Positions 1 through 7,627 of a stretch of 16,727 nt of DNA are shown here, in pieces. The stretch comes from Exiguobacterium sp. AM39-5BH (GTDB lineage: Bacteria; Bacillota; Bacilli; Exiguobacteriales; Exiguobacteriaceae), in the NCBI RefSeq assembly GCF_003467445.1, contig NZ_QSGS01000025.1, positions 1-16,727 of the forward strand, written 5' to 3'. Within the stretch, counting starts at the first letter, position 1. Each line of letters opens with the position of its first letter. A program made the translations under genes and the position numbers. Under the pieces are notes generated by a model. The model was given only the letters and a program-made list of their open reading frames with translations, was not told the DNA's origin and did not search any database.

Positions 1-174
1 GGTTATGAGGTGAGGTTCTTCCGGGTCTCTGAACTCGTCGAGCAACTTAACAAGGCCTGGCGGGATGGAAAACTAGGCAACTTCCATTCTCGTCCGACGT
101 CGAAATGTATACCTTCCTACACCACAAAGTGCCAGTTTATGAGTGACTCTTTTTTATTACCAACTTGTATTTAA
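1..174 (+). pseudogene. IstB-like IS21 helper ATPase, internal fragment
   Basis: The frame is open from base 1 and begins with GYEVRFF, then VSELVEQLNKAW and RDGKLGNF. This matches the stretch of IstB (the AAA+ helper of IS21-family transposases) that lies between the Walker A and Walker B regions. After GNF the similarity to the family stops. The frame runs on through about 25 unrelated residues to a TAA at 172-174, so the Walker B motif and the C-terminal half are missing. The 5' part, if present, lies outside the window. This is a dead insertion-sequence remnant. A second IstB piece of opposite orientation lies at 15555-15685. The identification rests on remembered family sequence, not on a search. 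Confidence 0.7.
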
Positions 175-237
175 ATGATTTAAATATAGGAACTACATAT
201 GCTGTATACAAAATAATAACCAAATGAGGGATTAGAA

Positions 238-984
238 TTGGAATCAAACGAGACCAAGGTGACGTCATTCCGCGTGTCACAAGAAGTGAAAGAACATATT
301 CAGCGTTTAATGGAGCAACGTCAAATATCAACCAACCAATTATTCGAGCAATTAATATCATTGGCCGATAAACAGTCACCGGACCCCTTAGTCGTCAAGG
401 AGAACGAATCACTCGAAGCAGCACTGAATCAAGTGCTTGCCCTGTTCAATGAACGAGCCACTCGACTAGAAACGCAACAAAAAGAACATGAGCGAATCAA
501 CGCGCGATATAAAAATACCATTCATGACCTTGAACAAAGCGTAATTGCAGAAGCTGAACGACTCCAAGAGGAGTATGAGCGAAAGGTGTCGTCACATGAA
601 ATTGCACTCACTCAATTACAAGATCAAATCAACCAACTAATCGCTGAAAAGAGAATCGTTGAAGACGCATTGGAAACAGAACGTGTGTCTAACAAAGAAG
701 AACTAAAAGAGCAGAAAAAAACAGTTTTTCATCTAGAAGGAGACATGAAAAAGCTAGAAGATGAACGTAGCCAGCTCTATCGGCAAAATCAAAGTCTTAT
801 GGACGCTGTCGACGACTTAAAAGCTCGTACACGCCGTCTTGACCAGCTTGAAGAAGAGAACCAGAAACTGCACTTAGAAGTCCAGCTCCTCCGTCGAGAG
901 AAAGAGACATTCGAGAACCGGTTACAGGAACAGGTCGAGCTCGCGGTCCTGCGTGAGCGGAGCACCCAACAAAATAAACAATGA
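238..984 (+). CDS. RHH plus coiled-coil DNA-binding protein, plasmid maintenance type
   Basis: This is a 248-residue protein with two visible parts. Residues 8-44 look like a ribbon-helix-helix DNA-binding domain: a short strand (TSFRVS), a first helix (about 15-28) and a second helix starting at STNQLF. Residues from about 55 to 240 are charged heptad-rich sequence (E, Q, K, R, L) typical of a long parallel coiled coil. This resembles in layout, though not necessarily in ancestry, the plasmid proteins of the KfrA/alfalfa type that combine DNA binding with a rod. The start is TTG at 238, chosen because GAGGG at 226-230 lies 7 nt upstream. The gene stands alone and is followed directly by a hairpin terminator. 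A role in partition or autoregulated plasmid maintenance is inference. The DNA site is unknown; the GTATAC array at 16361-16408 is a candidate. Confidence 0.85.
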   Translation: MESNETKVTSFRVSQEVKEHIQRLMEQRQISTNQLFEQLISLADKQSPDPLVVKENESLEAALNQVLALFNERATRLETQQKEHERINARYKNTIHDLEQSVIAEAERLQEEYERKVSSHEIALTQLQDQINQLIAEKRIVEDALETERVSNKEELKEQKKTVFHLEGDMKKLEDERSQLYRQNQSLMDAVDDLKARTRRLDQLEEENQKLHLEVQLLRREKETFENRLQEQVELAVLRERSTQQNKQ

Positions 985-990
985 TACGAA

Positions 991-1035
991 AAGGGTACTA
1001 GGTTGAGTCAACCAGTGACTGAATCTAGTACCCTT
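991..1035. terminator. Hairpin terminator, probably bidirectional
   Basis: AAGGGTACTAG (991-1001) pairs perfectly with CTAGTACCCTT (1025-1035). An inner stem AGTCA/TGACT (1006-1010 and 1016-1020) continues it. It begins 6 nt after the stop of the RHH coiled-coil gene. The T-run is poor on the plus strand (TTATGTTTATT), so it may act as a weak terminator or a transcript-stabilising hairpin. It also separates this gene from the converging minus-strand genes. Confidence 0.7.
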
Positions 1036-1172
1036 ATGTTTATTACAAACAAAGTATTTAACGGTTTGAAGAAATCGTCTGCTACATGTTCAATGACTTG
1101 ACCAAAGATGCTTCATTCACACGTAGAATCATAACCTCATGAGAGTATAAAGAATGACTCCGCTTGGTCCAA

Positions 1173-1523
1173 TTAAGATTTCACCTGCAATCCACGCACC
1201 TTGAATCGATTACGCTTTTCTTCTAATTTCACTTTCATATCTACCGAGAACGTACTTTCAGGAGTGTTGTAGGCACGCCGTGCTGCCATACTAAGCATTT
1301 TTGCCACATCCTCTGCCCGGTCGTCCTGTAAATCATGCAGTGAAGATCGAACATACTGGCGAGCCATTTCTCGGTCACGTAGCGATTCAGGGACCGATAC
1401 ATGACGACTTAATGCCAGGGCCAATTGAGCCGTCTCTAAGCGATAGCTTGTCCCGCCTGCCTGCATACGATTCAGTTCATCCGCTAGCTCGCTTTGCAGA
1501 AGTACATGATTACTGTCTGACAT
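1173..1523 (-). CDS. Small soluble protein of unknown function, partner of a nucleotidyltransferase fragment
   Basis: This is a 116-residue, mostly helical and charged protein with no signal peptide or membrane segment. I do not recognise the family. ATG at 1521-1523 is supported by GGAGG 7 nt upstream (complement of 1531-1535). The gene lies 32 nt downstream of the nucleotidyltransferase fragment on the same strand, so the two were probably an operon. Nucleotidyltransferase genes of that kind often sit next to a small gene in toxin-antitoxin or antitoxin-like pairs, so this could be the partner. That is inference from position only. With the upstream gene truncated, it is unclear whether it still has a promoter; one could come from the insertion-sequence remnant. 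Confidence 0.75.
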   Translation of the reverse strand: MSDSNHVLLQSELADELNRMQAGGTSYRLETAQLALALSRHVSVPESLRDREMARQYVRSSLHDLQDDRAEDVAKMLSMAARRAYNTPESTFSVDMKVKLEEKRNRFKVRGLQVKS

Positions 1524-1555
1524 CGGTCACCCTCCTCTACTCTTCTTTTGATTTA

Positions 1556-1955
1556 TTATATACCCTTTTCCTGAAAAATTCGACTCAAGTCATGCACGTT
1601 ACAAAATGGATTGTCCCACGTCATGTTTGCTTTGTATTCCTCTACAAGGTCGAGAAGTTTATCTTTATCGCAAAGTGCCAATAGATTCGTTTTTTCGAGA
1701 TCCTCTAGATCCTTTTGGCGAGAGGAGAAAATCTTGGTACATGCTAAAAGTTCAATGTCGGGGATATACACATCAATCGCCTCGAACAGCCCTTCAATCT
1801 TATGCCGGAATTCATTTTCCCTAAAGTCTTCACGGGGTGGGAACTGAATCACCCCTTCGACAATTTCAATTTCATATTCATGAAGCGCCTCTTTCAATTC
1901 AGGTGTCACGACGCCCTCCGTCACGCGAATATCAATATCTCGCGTCGGACGATAC
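1556..1955 (-). pseudogene. Nucleotidyltransferase (DUF6036/AbiEii-like), 5' end lost to an insertion sequence
   Basis: The minus-strand frame is open from the IS edge and reads RPTRDIDIRVTEG, a typical nucleotidyltransferase signature (R-x-T-x-D-I-D-I) carrying the two metal-binding Asp residues. Further on, VYIPDIELLACTKIFSSRQ and KDLEDL resemble the second conserved block of DUF6036/AbiEii-type enzymes, in which a Lys and a DxxD motif recur. The N-terminal G-S motif that should precede RPTRDIDI is absent because the frame runs into the IS3-family end near 1956 and then a stop at 1970-1972. A GTG at 1922-1924 lies inside the motif region and is unlikely to rescue activity. Intact relatives are often toxins or phage-defence components. 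The fragment is followed by a 116-residue gene on the same strand. Confidence 0.7.
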
Positions 1956-1981
1956 TGAACTGCCCCCCGTCAAGTAGACAG
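1956..1981. repeat. Putative terminal inverted repeat of the IS3-family remnant
   Basis: This C-rich stretch starts with TGAACTG and runs to GTAGACAG, just outside the orfB stop at 2002-2004. It coincides with the point where the nucleotidyltransferase frame loses similarity. The partner repeat is not in the window, so the exact first base is uncertain (1956 or 1961 both begin TG). Confidence 0.5.
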
Positions 1982-2001
1982 GGCAAATAATGAAAACCGA
2001 A

Positions 2002-2797
2002 CTAGGCGGCTTGAGACCTGTATTCGACAGGGCTCAAGCCGTTTAGCCGTTTCTGGAAACGGTCATGGTTGTAGAACGATATGTAGGTCTCGATGGCCGA
2101 TGTGAGTTCGCTATAGGCCTGAAACTCACGCAGGTAGTACATCTCGACTTTCAGGGTACCCCAAAAGCTCTCGATCGGGGCGTTGTCGATGCAACGTCCG
2201 ACCCGGGACATGCTGTGGGTCAGTCCCGCGTCTTCCACCATGCGTTTGAACCCTCTCGAGGTATATTGGCGCTATGGATCATCGGACGCGCTCCTGTGCG
2301 AGCCCCGTGATGGCTGGCATCATCGTCTGGAAGACGATCCCGTTGTTGTTGGACCTTCCGATACGATAGGCGACGATCGATCCGTCGTACAGGTCGATGA
2401 TCGCGCTCAGATACGCCTTCTTCCCGGTACCATATTTGAACTCGGTGACGTCGGTGCACCATTTCTCGTCCGGCCGAGACGCACCGAATTCTCGGTTCAT
2501 CAGGTTCTCGGCCACATGCTGTGGCATCGACTTCTTATGTCTCTTCCGCTTCCCGCGGATGATCGATTGGATCCCATGGATATGCATCAGGCGATAGACT
2601 TGCTTTTCATTGAACGTGGACAGACCTTGTTGCCTGCGTAGCCGATTGATTGTCATCGTGACCCGACGGTAGCCGTATGTACGGTTCGCCTGGTCATAGA
2701 GTAGACGAATGTCCTCCAGGAGCTTCTCGTTCTCTTCTTGACGCACCGATACGGTGCGGTTCAACCATTTGTAATAGGCCGCACGTGAGATGCCAGC
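2002..2797 (-). pseudogene. IS3-family transposase OrfB, frameshifted, catalytic Asp lost
   Basis: The 5' part (2279-2797) reads [13 protein letters not shown], an HTH_21-like segment (TYGYRRVTMTINR) and the first catalytic Asp in DEKWCTDVTEF. The 3' part (2002-2270) reads QYTSRGFKRMVEDAG and then the third catalytic residue in IDNAPIESFWGTLKVEMYY. The two parts are out of frame. Between them PMIHS sits in a third frame, and the expected DRGYQ block after HS is reduced to two bases. At least two frame changes and the loss of the second catalytic Asp are therefore visible near 2265-2290. The 5' end is cut at the cadA junction. The gene cannot make an active transposase. Confidence 0.85.
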
Positions 2798-3913
2798 TGG
2801 GAAACCTGGGTCTATCAAGGATTGGCGGTTCTAATAGTGGGTTGCCCGTGTGCCTTAGTCACTTCGACGCCGATTTCGATTGTTTCCGCCATCGGTAATG
2901 CTGCCAAAAAAGGGGTCTTGATTAAAGGCGGCGTATACCTGGAAGAAATGGGCGCGCTGAAAGCTATTGCATTTGACAAAACCGGTACCCTGACCAAAGG
3001 TGTACCTGTCGTCACAGACTTTAAAATCACGAACAAGCAGGTAAACGAGAGAGAACTGCTTTCTATCGTGACGGCATTGGAATATCGTTCTCAGCATCCG
3101 TTGGCCTCTGCCATCATGAAAAAAGCGGACGAGGAAAACATACCTTACACCTCTATCAGAGTTGAGGACTTCTCTTCCATCACAGGAAAAGGCATTAAAG
3201 GAACGATAGACGGCACCACCTACTTTATCGGAAGCCCGCTTCTCTTTAACGAGCTAGGTGTTGAAAGTATTGATAATAATCTGGACCAAACCGTAACGGC
3301 TCTGCAACAGCAAGGTAAGACTTCGATGATTATCGGAACGAAACAAAGCATATTGGCGGTTATCGCCGTAGCCGACGAAGTCCGGGAATCCAGCAAAGAA
3401 ATCATCCGGAAACTACATGATATGGGTATTAAAAAGACAATTATGCTGACGGGTGACAACAAAGGGACAGGCAAAGCTATCGGCCAGCAAGTTGGCGTCA
3501 ACGAAATCCAGGCAGAATTGATGCCAGAGGATAAATTAAATGTCATTAAACGCTTGCGAGCTGAGTACGACAATGTCGCGATGGTCGGGGACGGCGTAAA
3601 TGACGCTCCGGCACTCGCTGCCTCTACTGTTGGAATTGCCATGGGTGGTGCTGGAACGGATACCGCTTTGGAAACAGCAGATGTCGCCCTGATGGGCGAC
3701 GATTTGAGCAAACTACCGTTTACGATAAAATTGAGCCGAAAATCCCTAAATATTATCAAAGTGAACATCGCGTTCGCTATCAGTATCAAAGCGATTGCAT
3801 TACTCTTGGTCATCCCGGGCTGGCTCACCCTATGGATAGCTATTATGTCCGATATGGGGGCAACTCTTCTGGTAGCACTGAACAGTTTAAGACTGATGAA
3901 TGTCAAAGAATAA
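2798..3913 (+). pseudogene. cadA: CadA-type Zn/Cd/Pb P-type ATPase, 5'-truncated
   Basis: The frame enters from the IS junction as [20 protein letters not shown], so it begins just before the metal-binding CPC membrane helix. Counted from the first possible TTG start (2822), it has CPC at 8-10, phosphorylated Asp 52 in DKTGTLTKG, the HP motif (QHP, 91-93), GDGVNDAP at 256-263, and the last two membrane helices ending in [14 protein letters not shown] full CadA is roughly 700 residues or more, so about 350 N-terminal residues are gone: the heavy-metal-associated domain, the first membrane helices and much of the actuator domain. Such a fragment could not pump metal. CPCALVTST has Thr where Ile or Val is usual. 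The gene would have exported zinc, cadmium or lead. Confidence 0.9.
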
Positions 3914-3998
3914 AAAAACAAAAATATTCATTTTTATATCCTCGAATTTGTACTGGGTATGATAAAAATAAATGATCTCTGTTTTTTAAGACGGCTTT

Positions 3999-4035
3999 AA
4001 GATGACTTCGGTATTGTTCCCGAGTCATCTTTTTA
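3999..4035 (+). terminator. Rho-independent terminator after cadA fragment
   Basis: AAGATGACT (3999-4007) pairs with AGTCATCTT (4023-4031), extended by CG/CG with one bulged T. It is followed directly by a T-run. It lies 85 bp past the cadA stop, with no gene between. Confidence 0.75.
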
Positions 4036-4248
4036 GGTTTCATTGTCAGCTTTTTTATCATCAGACAGTTTTAATCGAGGCCGAACCTTATTCATTGACC
4101 GGAATATTCTCCGAAGTATGGAAAGAAAATCCGGTCGATAGGTCTACTAAACTATGACAATTAAATCTAAATATTTGAACGTTCGTTTTGGAATCATTCA
4201 TTCATTCGAATACATCCTATTTTAAGAGACGAAATTTCGATAGTGTTC
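4036..4248. other. Gene-free intergenic DNA
   Basis: I see no supportable gene on either strand in the AT-rich stretch between the cadA terminator and the opposing minus-strand terminator. The only structure is a 7-bp inverted repeat, GACCGGA/TCCGGTC (4097-4103 and 4130-4136), of unknown meaning. Confidence 0.5.
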
Positions 4249-4292
4249 AAAAAAAAAACGAATGAGGGGGTTTCTAAATATACCCTCATTCG
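4249..4292 (-). terminator. Rho-independent terminator for the CDF gene
   Basis: Read on the minus strand, CGAATGAGGG and CCCTCATTCG (4283-4292 and 4259-4268) form a perfect 10-bp stem with a 14-nt loop, followed by nine or ten Ts (A-run 4249-4258). It lies about 120 bp beyond the stop of the CDF gene at 4411. Confidence 0.85.
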
Positions 4293-4410
4293 ATATTCAG
4301 TTTCCTTGCACGTAGAAAAGTATTTATTGGTATCAGACGGTATGAAGTATAGAATTTTTACTCATATGTCGAACCTCAGTGTGGATTTGGTGCAAGGATG
4401 ACTTATTTCT

Positions 4411-5262
4411 TTAGTTGTGTTTTTTTGATTCTAACTCTATTGTAGAATGTTTAATATCTAGTTTTGAAGTCACTTTTTTGACTTTTTGTTTAACAATAGT
4501 TGAATCCTTTAGATTCATCTCTTCTACTATTAAGTGTAAATTCATGGCGTTATCTTCGCCATCAATTGACCAGACATATAGGTTTTGAACAGAAATCACT
4601 TCTTCAATACCTTCAATTTTTTGCTTCACCTCATCGATGTCAATACCATCAGGGACAGCACCTAAAAGTATTTTCATTGTTTTAACTAAATTACGAAACA
4701 CATTCACTAATATAAACAACGCAATAGCAATTGATAGGATGGGGTCAAGTATATGTATATCCTTGAAGAGTAAAACTATCCCTACTACAAGAACGGCAAT
4801 CCAACCTAAAACATCTTCTAAAAGGTGCCAAGATAGTACTCCCTCATTTACTGATTTTCCTTTGTGTAGACGGAATGCCGCAAAACCATTTAAAAGCACA
4901 CCAAAAATTGCAAACCAAATCATTCCTTGTGCATTAGAATGCTCCGGTTCAAACAGTAGAGGAATTGCTTGAGTAAAAATATATACAGATCCAATTATTA
5001 ATATTGTCGCATTTATTAATGCTCCTAAAAGGGAAAAACGATTATATCCAAAAGTGAAGTTATGATCGGGTTTTTTGTTCGAAAATTTTTGTAAGAACCA
5101 GGACAGGCCCAATGCAAGAGCATCACCTAAATCGTGAATGGCGTCCGACATGATTGCAACACTATTAATCAAAAATCCCCCGATAAATTCACCAATCGAG
5201 AAAACAAGATTAATTATAAATGCTAGTTTGATATTTTTTGATGCCTTATCAGTACTCGCCAT
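4411..5262 (-). CDS. Cation diffusion facilitator (CDF) metal efflux protein
   Basis: This is a six-helix proton-coupled exporter of divalent metal ions (Zn, possibly Co or Cd) with a C-terminal cytoplasmic domain. From the start used here it has 283 residues. The metal site is visible as SDAIHDLGD in helix 2 (His 43, Asp 47) and HLLED in helix 5 (His 147, Asp 151). The HxxxD pairing is that of the Zn-CDF group. The tail from about residue 205 has the ferredoxin-like CDF domain (VQNLYVWSIDG, then KHSTIELE). An ATG 30 bases further upstream (5290-5292) is in frame, but GAGGAGAG (complement of 5271-5278) points to ATG 5260-5262. It is a single-gene transcript: its own terminator follows, and an AT-rich promoter region with TTTACA precedes it. 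It is intact, unlike the next two transporters. Confidence 0.9.
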   Translation of the reverse strand: MASTDKASKNIKLAFIINLVFSIGEFIGGFLINSVAIMSDAIHDLGDALALGLSWFLQKFSNKKPDHNFTFGYNRFSLLGALINATILIIGSVYIFTQAIPLLFEPEHSNAQGMIWFAIFGVLLNGFAAFRLHKGKSVNEGVLSWHLLEDVLGWIAVLVVGIVLLFKDIHILDPILSIAIALFILVNVFRNLVKTMKILLGAVPDGIDIDEVKQKIEGIEEVISVQNLYVWSIDGEDNAMNLHLIVEEMNLKDSTIVKQKVKKVTSKLDIKHSTIELESKKHN

Positions 5263-5449
5263 TGTTCGATCTCTCCTCACTTGGTAGTCCATCCTTAAAA
5301 AGGTTAGTTGTTAGAATAATACTGGTCTCTAGCGTTTTGCAATATAATAAATTTCTTTGCCTATTGATTGTAAACAACGCATACTTGAGAACTTAAGCGC
5401 AGTTCTTAATATTTTAATAAACAATCGAAGGACGTAATTTTTGAAAGCG

Positions 5450-5473
5450 AAATTAAATACATGTATCTAATTT
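5450..5473. repeat. 24-bp near-perfect palindrome
   Basis: The sequence AAATTAAATACATGTATCTAATTT reads the same on both strands except at one base pair. It lies immediately after the stop codon of the Acr3-like gene (stop at 5475-5477, minus strand) and 188 bp upstream of the CDF start. There is no loop, so it looks more like a dimer binding site than a terminator, although a hairpin with a small internal loop could form. Confidence 0.55.
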
Positions 5474-5474
5474 G

Positions 5475-6464
5475 TTAGAACCATTTAGGCACTAATTTTA
5501 TATATAAGACTTCTCCGAACAATTCGGTAACGGTCTGTAAAATGATCACTACAGCTACTTGTGTTGATAGGGGCTCTGGTAATATAGATGCTAATGGAAG
5601 AACTACAAGTGAATTCCTTGTTCCCATACTAAATGTAATTGCTCTTCTTGAAGCAATATCTAGTTTGAACAACTTACCAAGGGACTTTGACACCCATGGT
5701 ATGATAAGTAGAAATAAAATATAAACTGGTATTACATCTATTAATGTCCCGAGGTCACTATACACTTCCCTAATTTGAGAGGCAACTACCACAAAAAGTA
5801 CAAAAGACATAAATGGAACGGGAATCCATGGCGGCATTTTCATGATACGATTACCTAAAGAACTCTTTTTAGAACACAATTGTGTCATTATCGCTAATAG
5901 AAGCGGTATAAAAATCAAAAATAGAAATGCATCTAGAAATGGACCCATCCTAACGATACTAATAGCCTTTTCTCCTAATAATACGAATAAATATATGGGT
6001 AAGAGTATCGTCTGTAAAATTAAAAGAATCGGTGTTACTTTTAACAATATTGATTCGTTTCCCTTTCCCATCTTTGTAAAAACAATCACATAGTCGATGC
6101 ACGGTGTTAACAACACCAAATACACCCCCAGCATTAGTGATGAATCTTGAAGAAATATGATAACCAAAACCTAAACTATTAAAGGAACGGCAACAAAATT
6201 TCCTAATAAAAGAGCTACCACAAACCTCATGTTTGTAGCAGATCCATTCGATTTCAGAAACGGAATTTGAACGAACATCCCATACATCAAAACTCCTAAA
6301 AGGGGAGAAATAAAAATATCGAGATATACAGCTTCTGTATTCAATAGACCAAAGATTACTGCCAACATCAAAAAAATGATGTATATACTGACTTGGTGGG
6401 CTTCCACCTTCTCTAGCACTTGAATTCCGAATTTGCTTTCCTTCTCTATCAAAATCACCCCCAA
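5475..6464 (-). pseudogene. Acr3/BASS-type arsenic resistance transporter, interrupted by one amber codon
   Basis: One reading frame of about 329 codons encodes a ten-helix carrier of the bile acid:sodium symporter superfamily, close to proteins annotated as arsenic resistance protein (Acr3-like). The signature LTPCIDYVIVFTKMG lies in helix 4, where Acr3 carries its essential Cys. The only defect is TAG at 6171-6173 (codon 98). Upstream reads NFVAVPLIV and downstream continues in the same frame VLVIIFLQDSS; relatives have Trp here (PLxVWGL), so TGG to TAG by one substitution explains it. The start is uncertain: TTG 6462-6464, or TTG 6450-6452 behind GGGGGTG. A TTG restart at 6165-6167 would lack three helices. 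Native substrate would be arsenite or a related oxyanion. No arsR or arsC is adjacent. Confidence 0.8.
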
Positions 6465-6688
6465 AATTTTCAGGAAATTTCAGAATGAAATAGATAACTC
6501 CACGATTTTAATTGCCAGGGCAAGAGGTTTTATATTTTTTCTTCTAGTATTTTTATTTATCCAACAGTAAAAATACCGACTGAAAGTAAATATAATTAAG
6601 GCTCATTATTTACACTTCCGAATATAGTTAGTATCTTGAATATATATCAGTCAAAAAATAAAGTGATAACCATTAAAAAATAATTATT
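6465..6688. other. Intergenic region upstream of the Acr3-like gene
   Basis: This is AT-rich DNA with no gene. Minus-strand TTGACT near 6649-6654 followed by a TA-rich stretch may be the promoter of the Acr3-like gene. No convincing terminator for the ZIP gene is visible. Confidence 0.35.
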
Positions 6689-7503
6689 TTAGCCTAAAGC
6701 CACATCTAAAATCATCATGATTGTAAAGCCAAACATTAAACAAACAGAAGCCAAGTCCTTGTTTCCATTTTCTTGAGATCCTGGGACTACCTCCTCCACT
6801 ACAACAAAAATCATGCTCCTGCAGCAAAGCTTAGCGCAAACGGAAGTAAAGGCTCCATTATGAGTACTGCTACTACTCCTACCAACGCCGCGAACGGTTC
6901 AACCATACCAGATAACTGGCCATAGAAAAAACTTTTACGACGAGATAATCCATCTCGTCTCAATGGCATTGACACAGCAGCACCCTCAGGGAAATTTTGT
7001 ATGCCGATTCCGATTGCCAGCGCGATAGCTCCCGTGATTGATGATGAAGGGAATCCTGCTGCAACTGCTCCAAATGCAACGCCTATGGCAAGTCCCTCTG
7101 GAATATTATGCAATGTTATTGCTAACACCAGTAACGTGCTCCGCTTTCTCTTCTTAGGGTTTATACCCTCAGCCTCATCCATCGGTGAAGTGGGATGCAG
7201 ATGTGGAATCACTTTATCAACACCTGATAAAAAGAATCCTCCAAGTAAGAAACCGATTGCAGCTGGTAACCACGCCGGAAGAGAATCTTGTTCCGCCATC
7301 TCAATTGCAGGTGAGAGTAATGACCAAAAACTAGCGGCAATCATTACTCCTCCAGCAAAACCGAGCATCCCATCCATTAGCTTTTGATTCATTGATTTTG
7401 TCATAAACACTAACGCGGCACCAAGCGCCGTCATCCCCCAAGTGAATAAAGTACCCAGCAATGCTTGAGTAAGGGGTTCTAACGAAGAAATATATTCAAT
7501 CAT
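6689..7503 (-). pseudogene. ZIP family zinc transporter, frameshifted near its 3' end
   Basis: This is an eight-helix ZIP-family metal permease of the GufA/ZupT group, normally moving Zn or other divalent ions into the cytoplasm. The metal-site helices are clear: LHNIPEGLAIGVAFG (helix 4) and IQNFPEGAAVSMP (helix 5), with a short His loop (HLHP). Reading stops early after LSFAAGA at TGA 6811-6813 (230 codons). Adding one A at that point (GCA-ATG for GCATG) restores the family C-terminus MIFVVVEEVVPGSQ and TIMMILDVALG, giving 271 residues ending at 6689-6691. A one-base deletion has therefore removed the last helix and a half. The start is ATG 7501-7503 with GGAG 9 nt upstream. A 27-codon ORF overlaps the start. 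It lies 124 bp after czcD on the same strand. Confidence 0.85.
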
Positions 7504-7579
7504 CTATCAAAACTCCGTTGCCAAAAATCGAGTTTCTATACATGCTCAAAATTAAGTAACTATTATCCAAAATCAGCAT
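7496..7579 (-). CDS. Small 27-residue ORF overlapping the ZIP gene start
   Basis: ATG 7577-7579 is preceded by a very strong ribosome site (AGGAGGAGA, complement of 7585-7593). The predicted peptide starts MLILDNSYLILSMYRNSIFG and ends GVLIDD. Its TGA stop (7496-7498) falls inside the ZIP start (ATGATTGA), giving an 8-nt overlap. This arrangement is typical of translational coupling by a leader peptide. The ribosome site is stronger than that of the ZIP gene itself. There is no family match that I know. It may regulate ZIP expression, or be a chance or decayed ORF. Confidence 0.5.
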   Translation of the reverse strand: MLILDNSYLILSMYRNSIFGNGVLIDD

Positions 7580-7627
7580 TGCTGTCTCCTCCTCTTGATT
7601 GTCAATCCTACTCAACAGGTGATTTTT

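Larger units (their letters stand above)
1956..2797 (-). mobile_element. IS3-family (IS150-like) element, truncated and decayed
   Basis: The element keeps its orfB-side end and a broken orfB but has lost orfA and the other terminal repeat. The retained edge begins TGAACTGCCCCCCGTC at 1956, matching the TGnACTG start common in IS3-family ends. The other edge falls inside codons near the orfB start, at about 2795-2800, where sequence switches to a P-type ATPase gene. No matching inverted repeat or target duplication can be seen, so a deletion or recombination followed insertion. It separates the nucleotidyltransferase fragment from the cadA fragment. Confidence 0.8.

Noticed and set aside
107..209. 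Single GTATAC copies at 107-112 and 204-209 as further partition sites
   Set aside because: The 6-mer is expected about four times by chance in this length and also occurs inside cadA and czcD. Only the phased cluster is above chance.
985..1172. Minus-strand open stretch reading SIFGQVIEHVADDFFKPLNT
   Set aside because: About 30 codons with no start, no ribosome site and no recognised family. It overlaps the terminator hairpin.
2183..2641. 152-codon plus-strand open frame
   Set aside because: It is antisense to the recognisable IS3 OrfB sequence. There is no family-like content.
3220..3921. 233-codon minus-strand open frame
   Set aside because: It lies wholly opposite the cadA frame, which has all P-type ATPase motifs. 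It has no ribosome site and an unnatural Ser/Ile/Pro composition.
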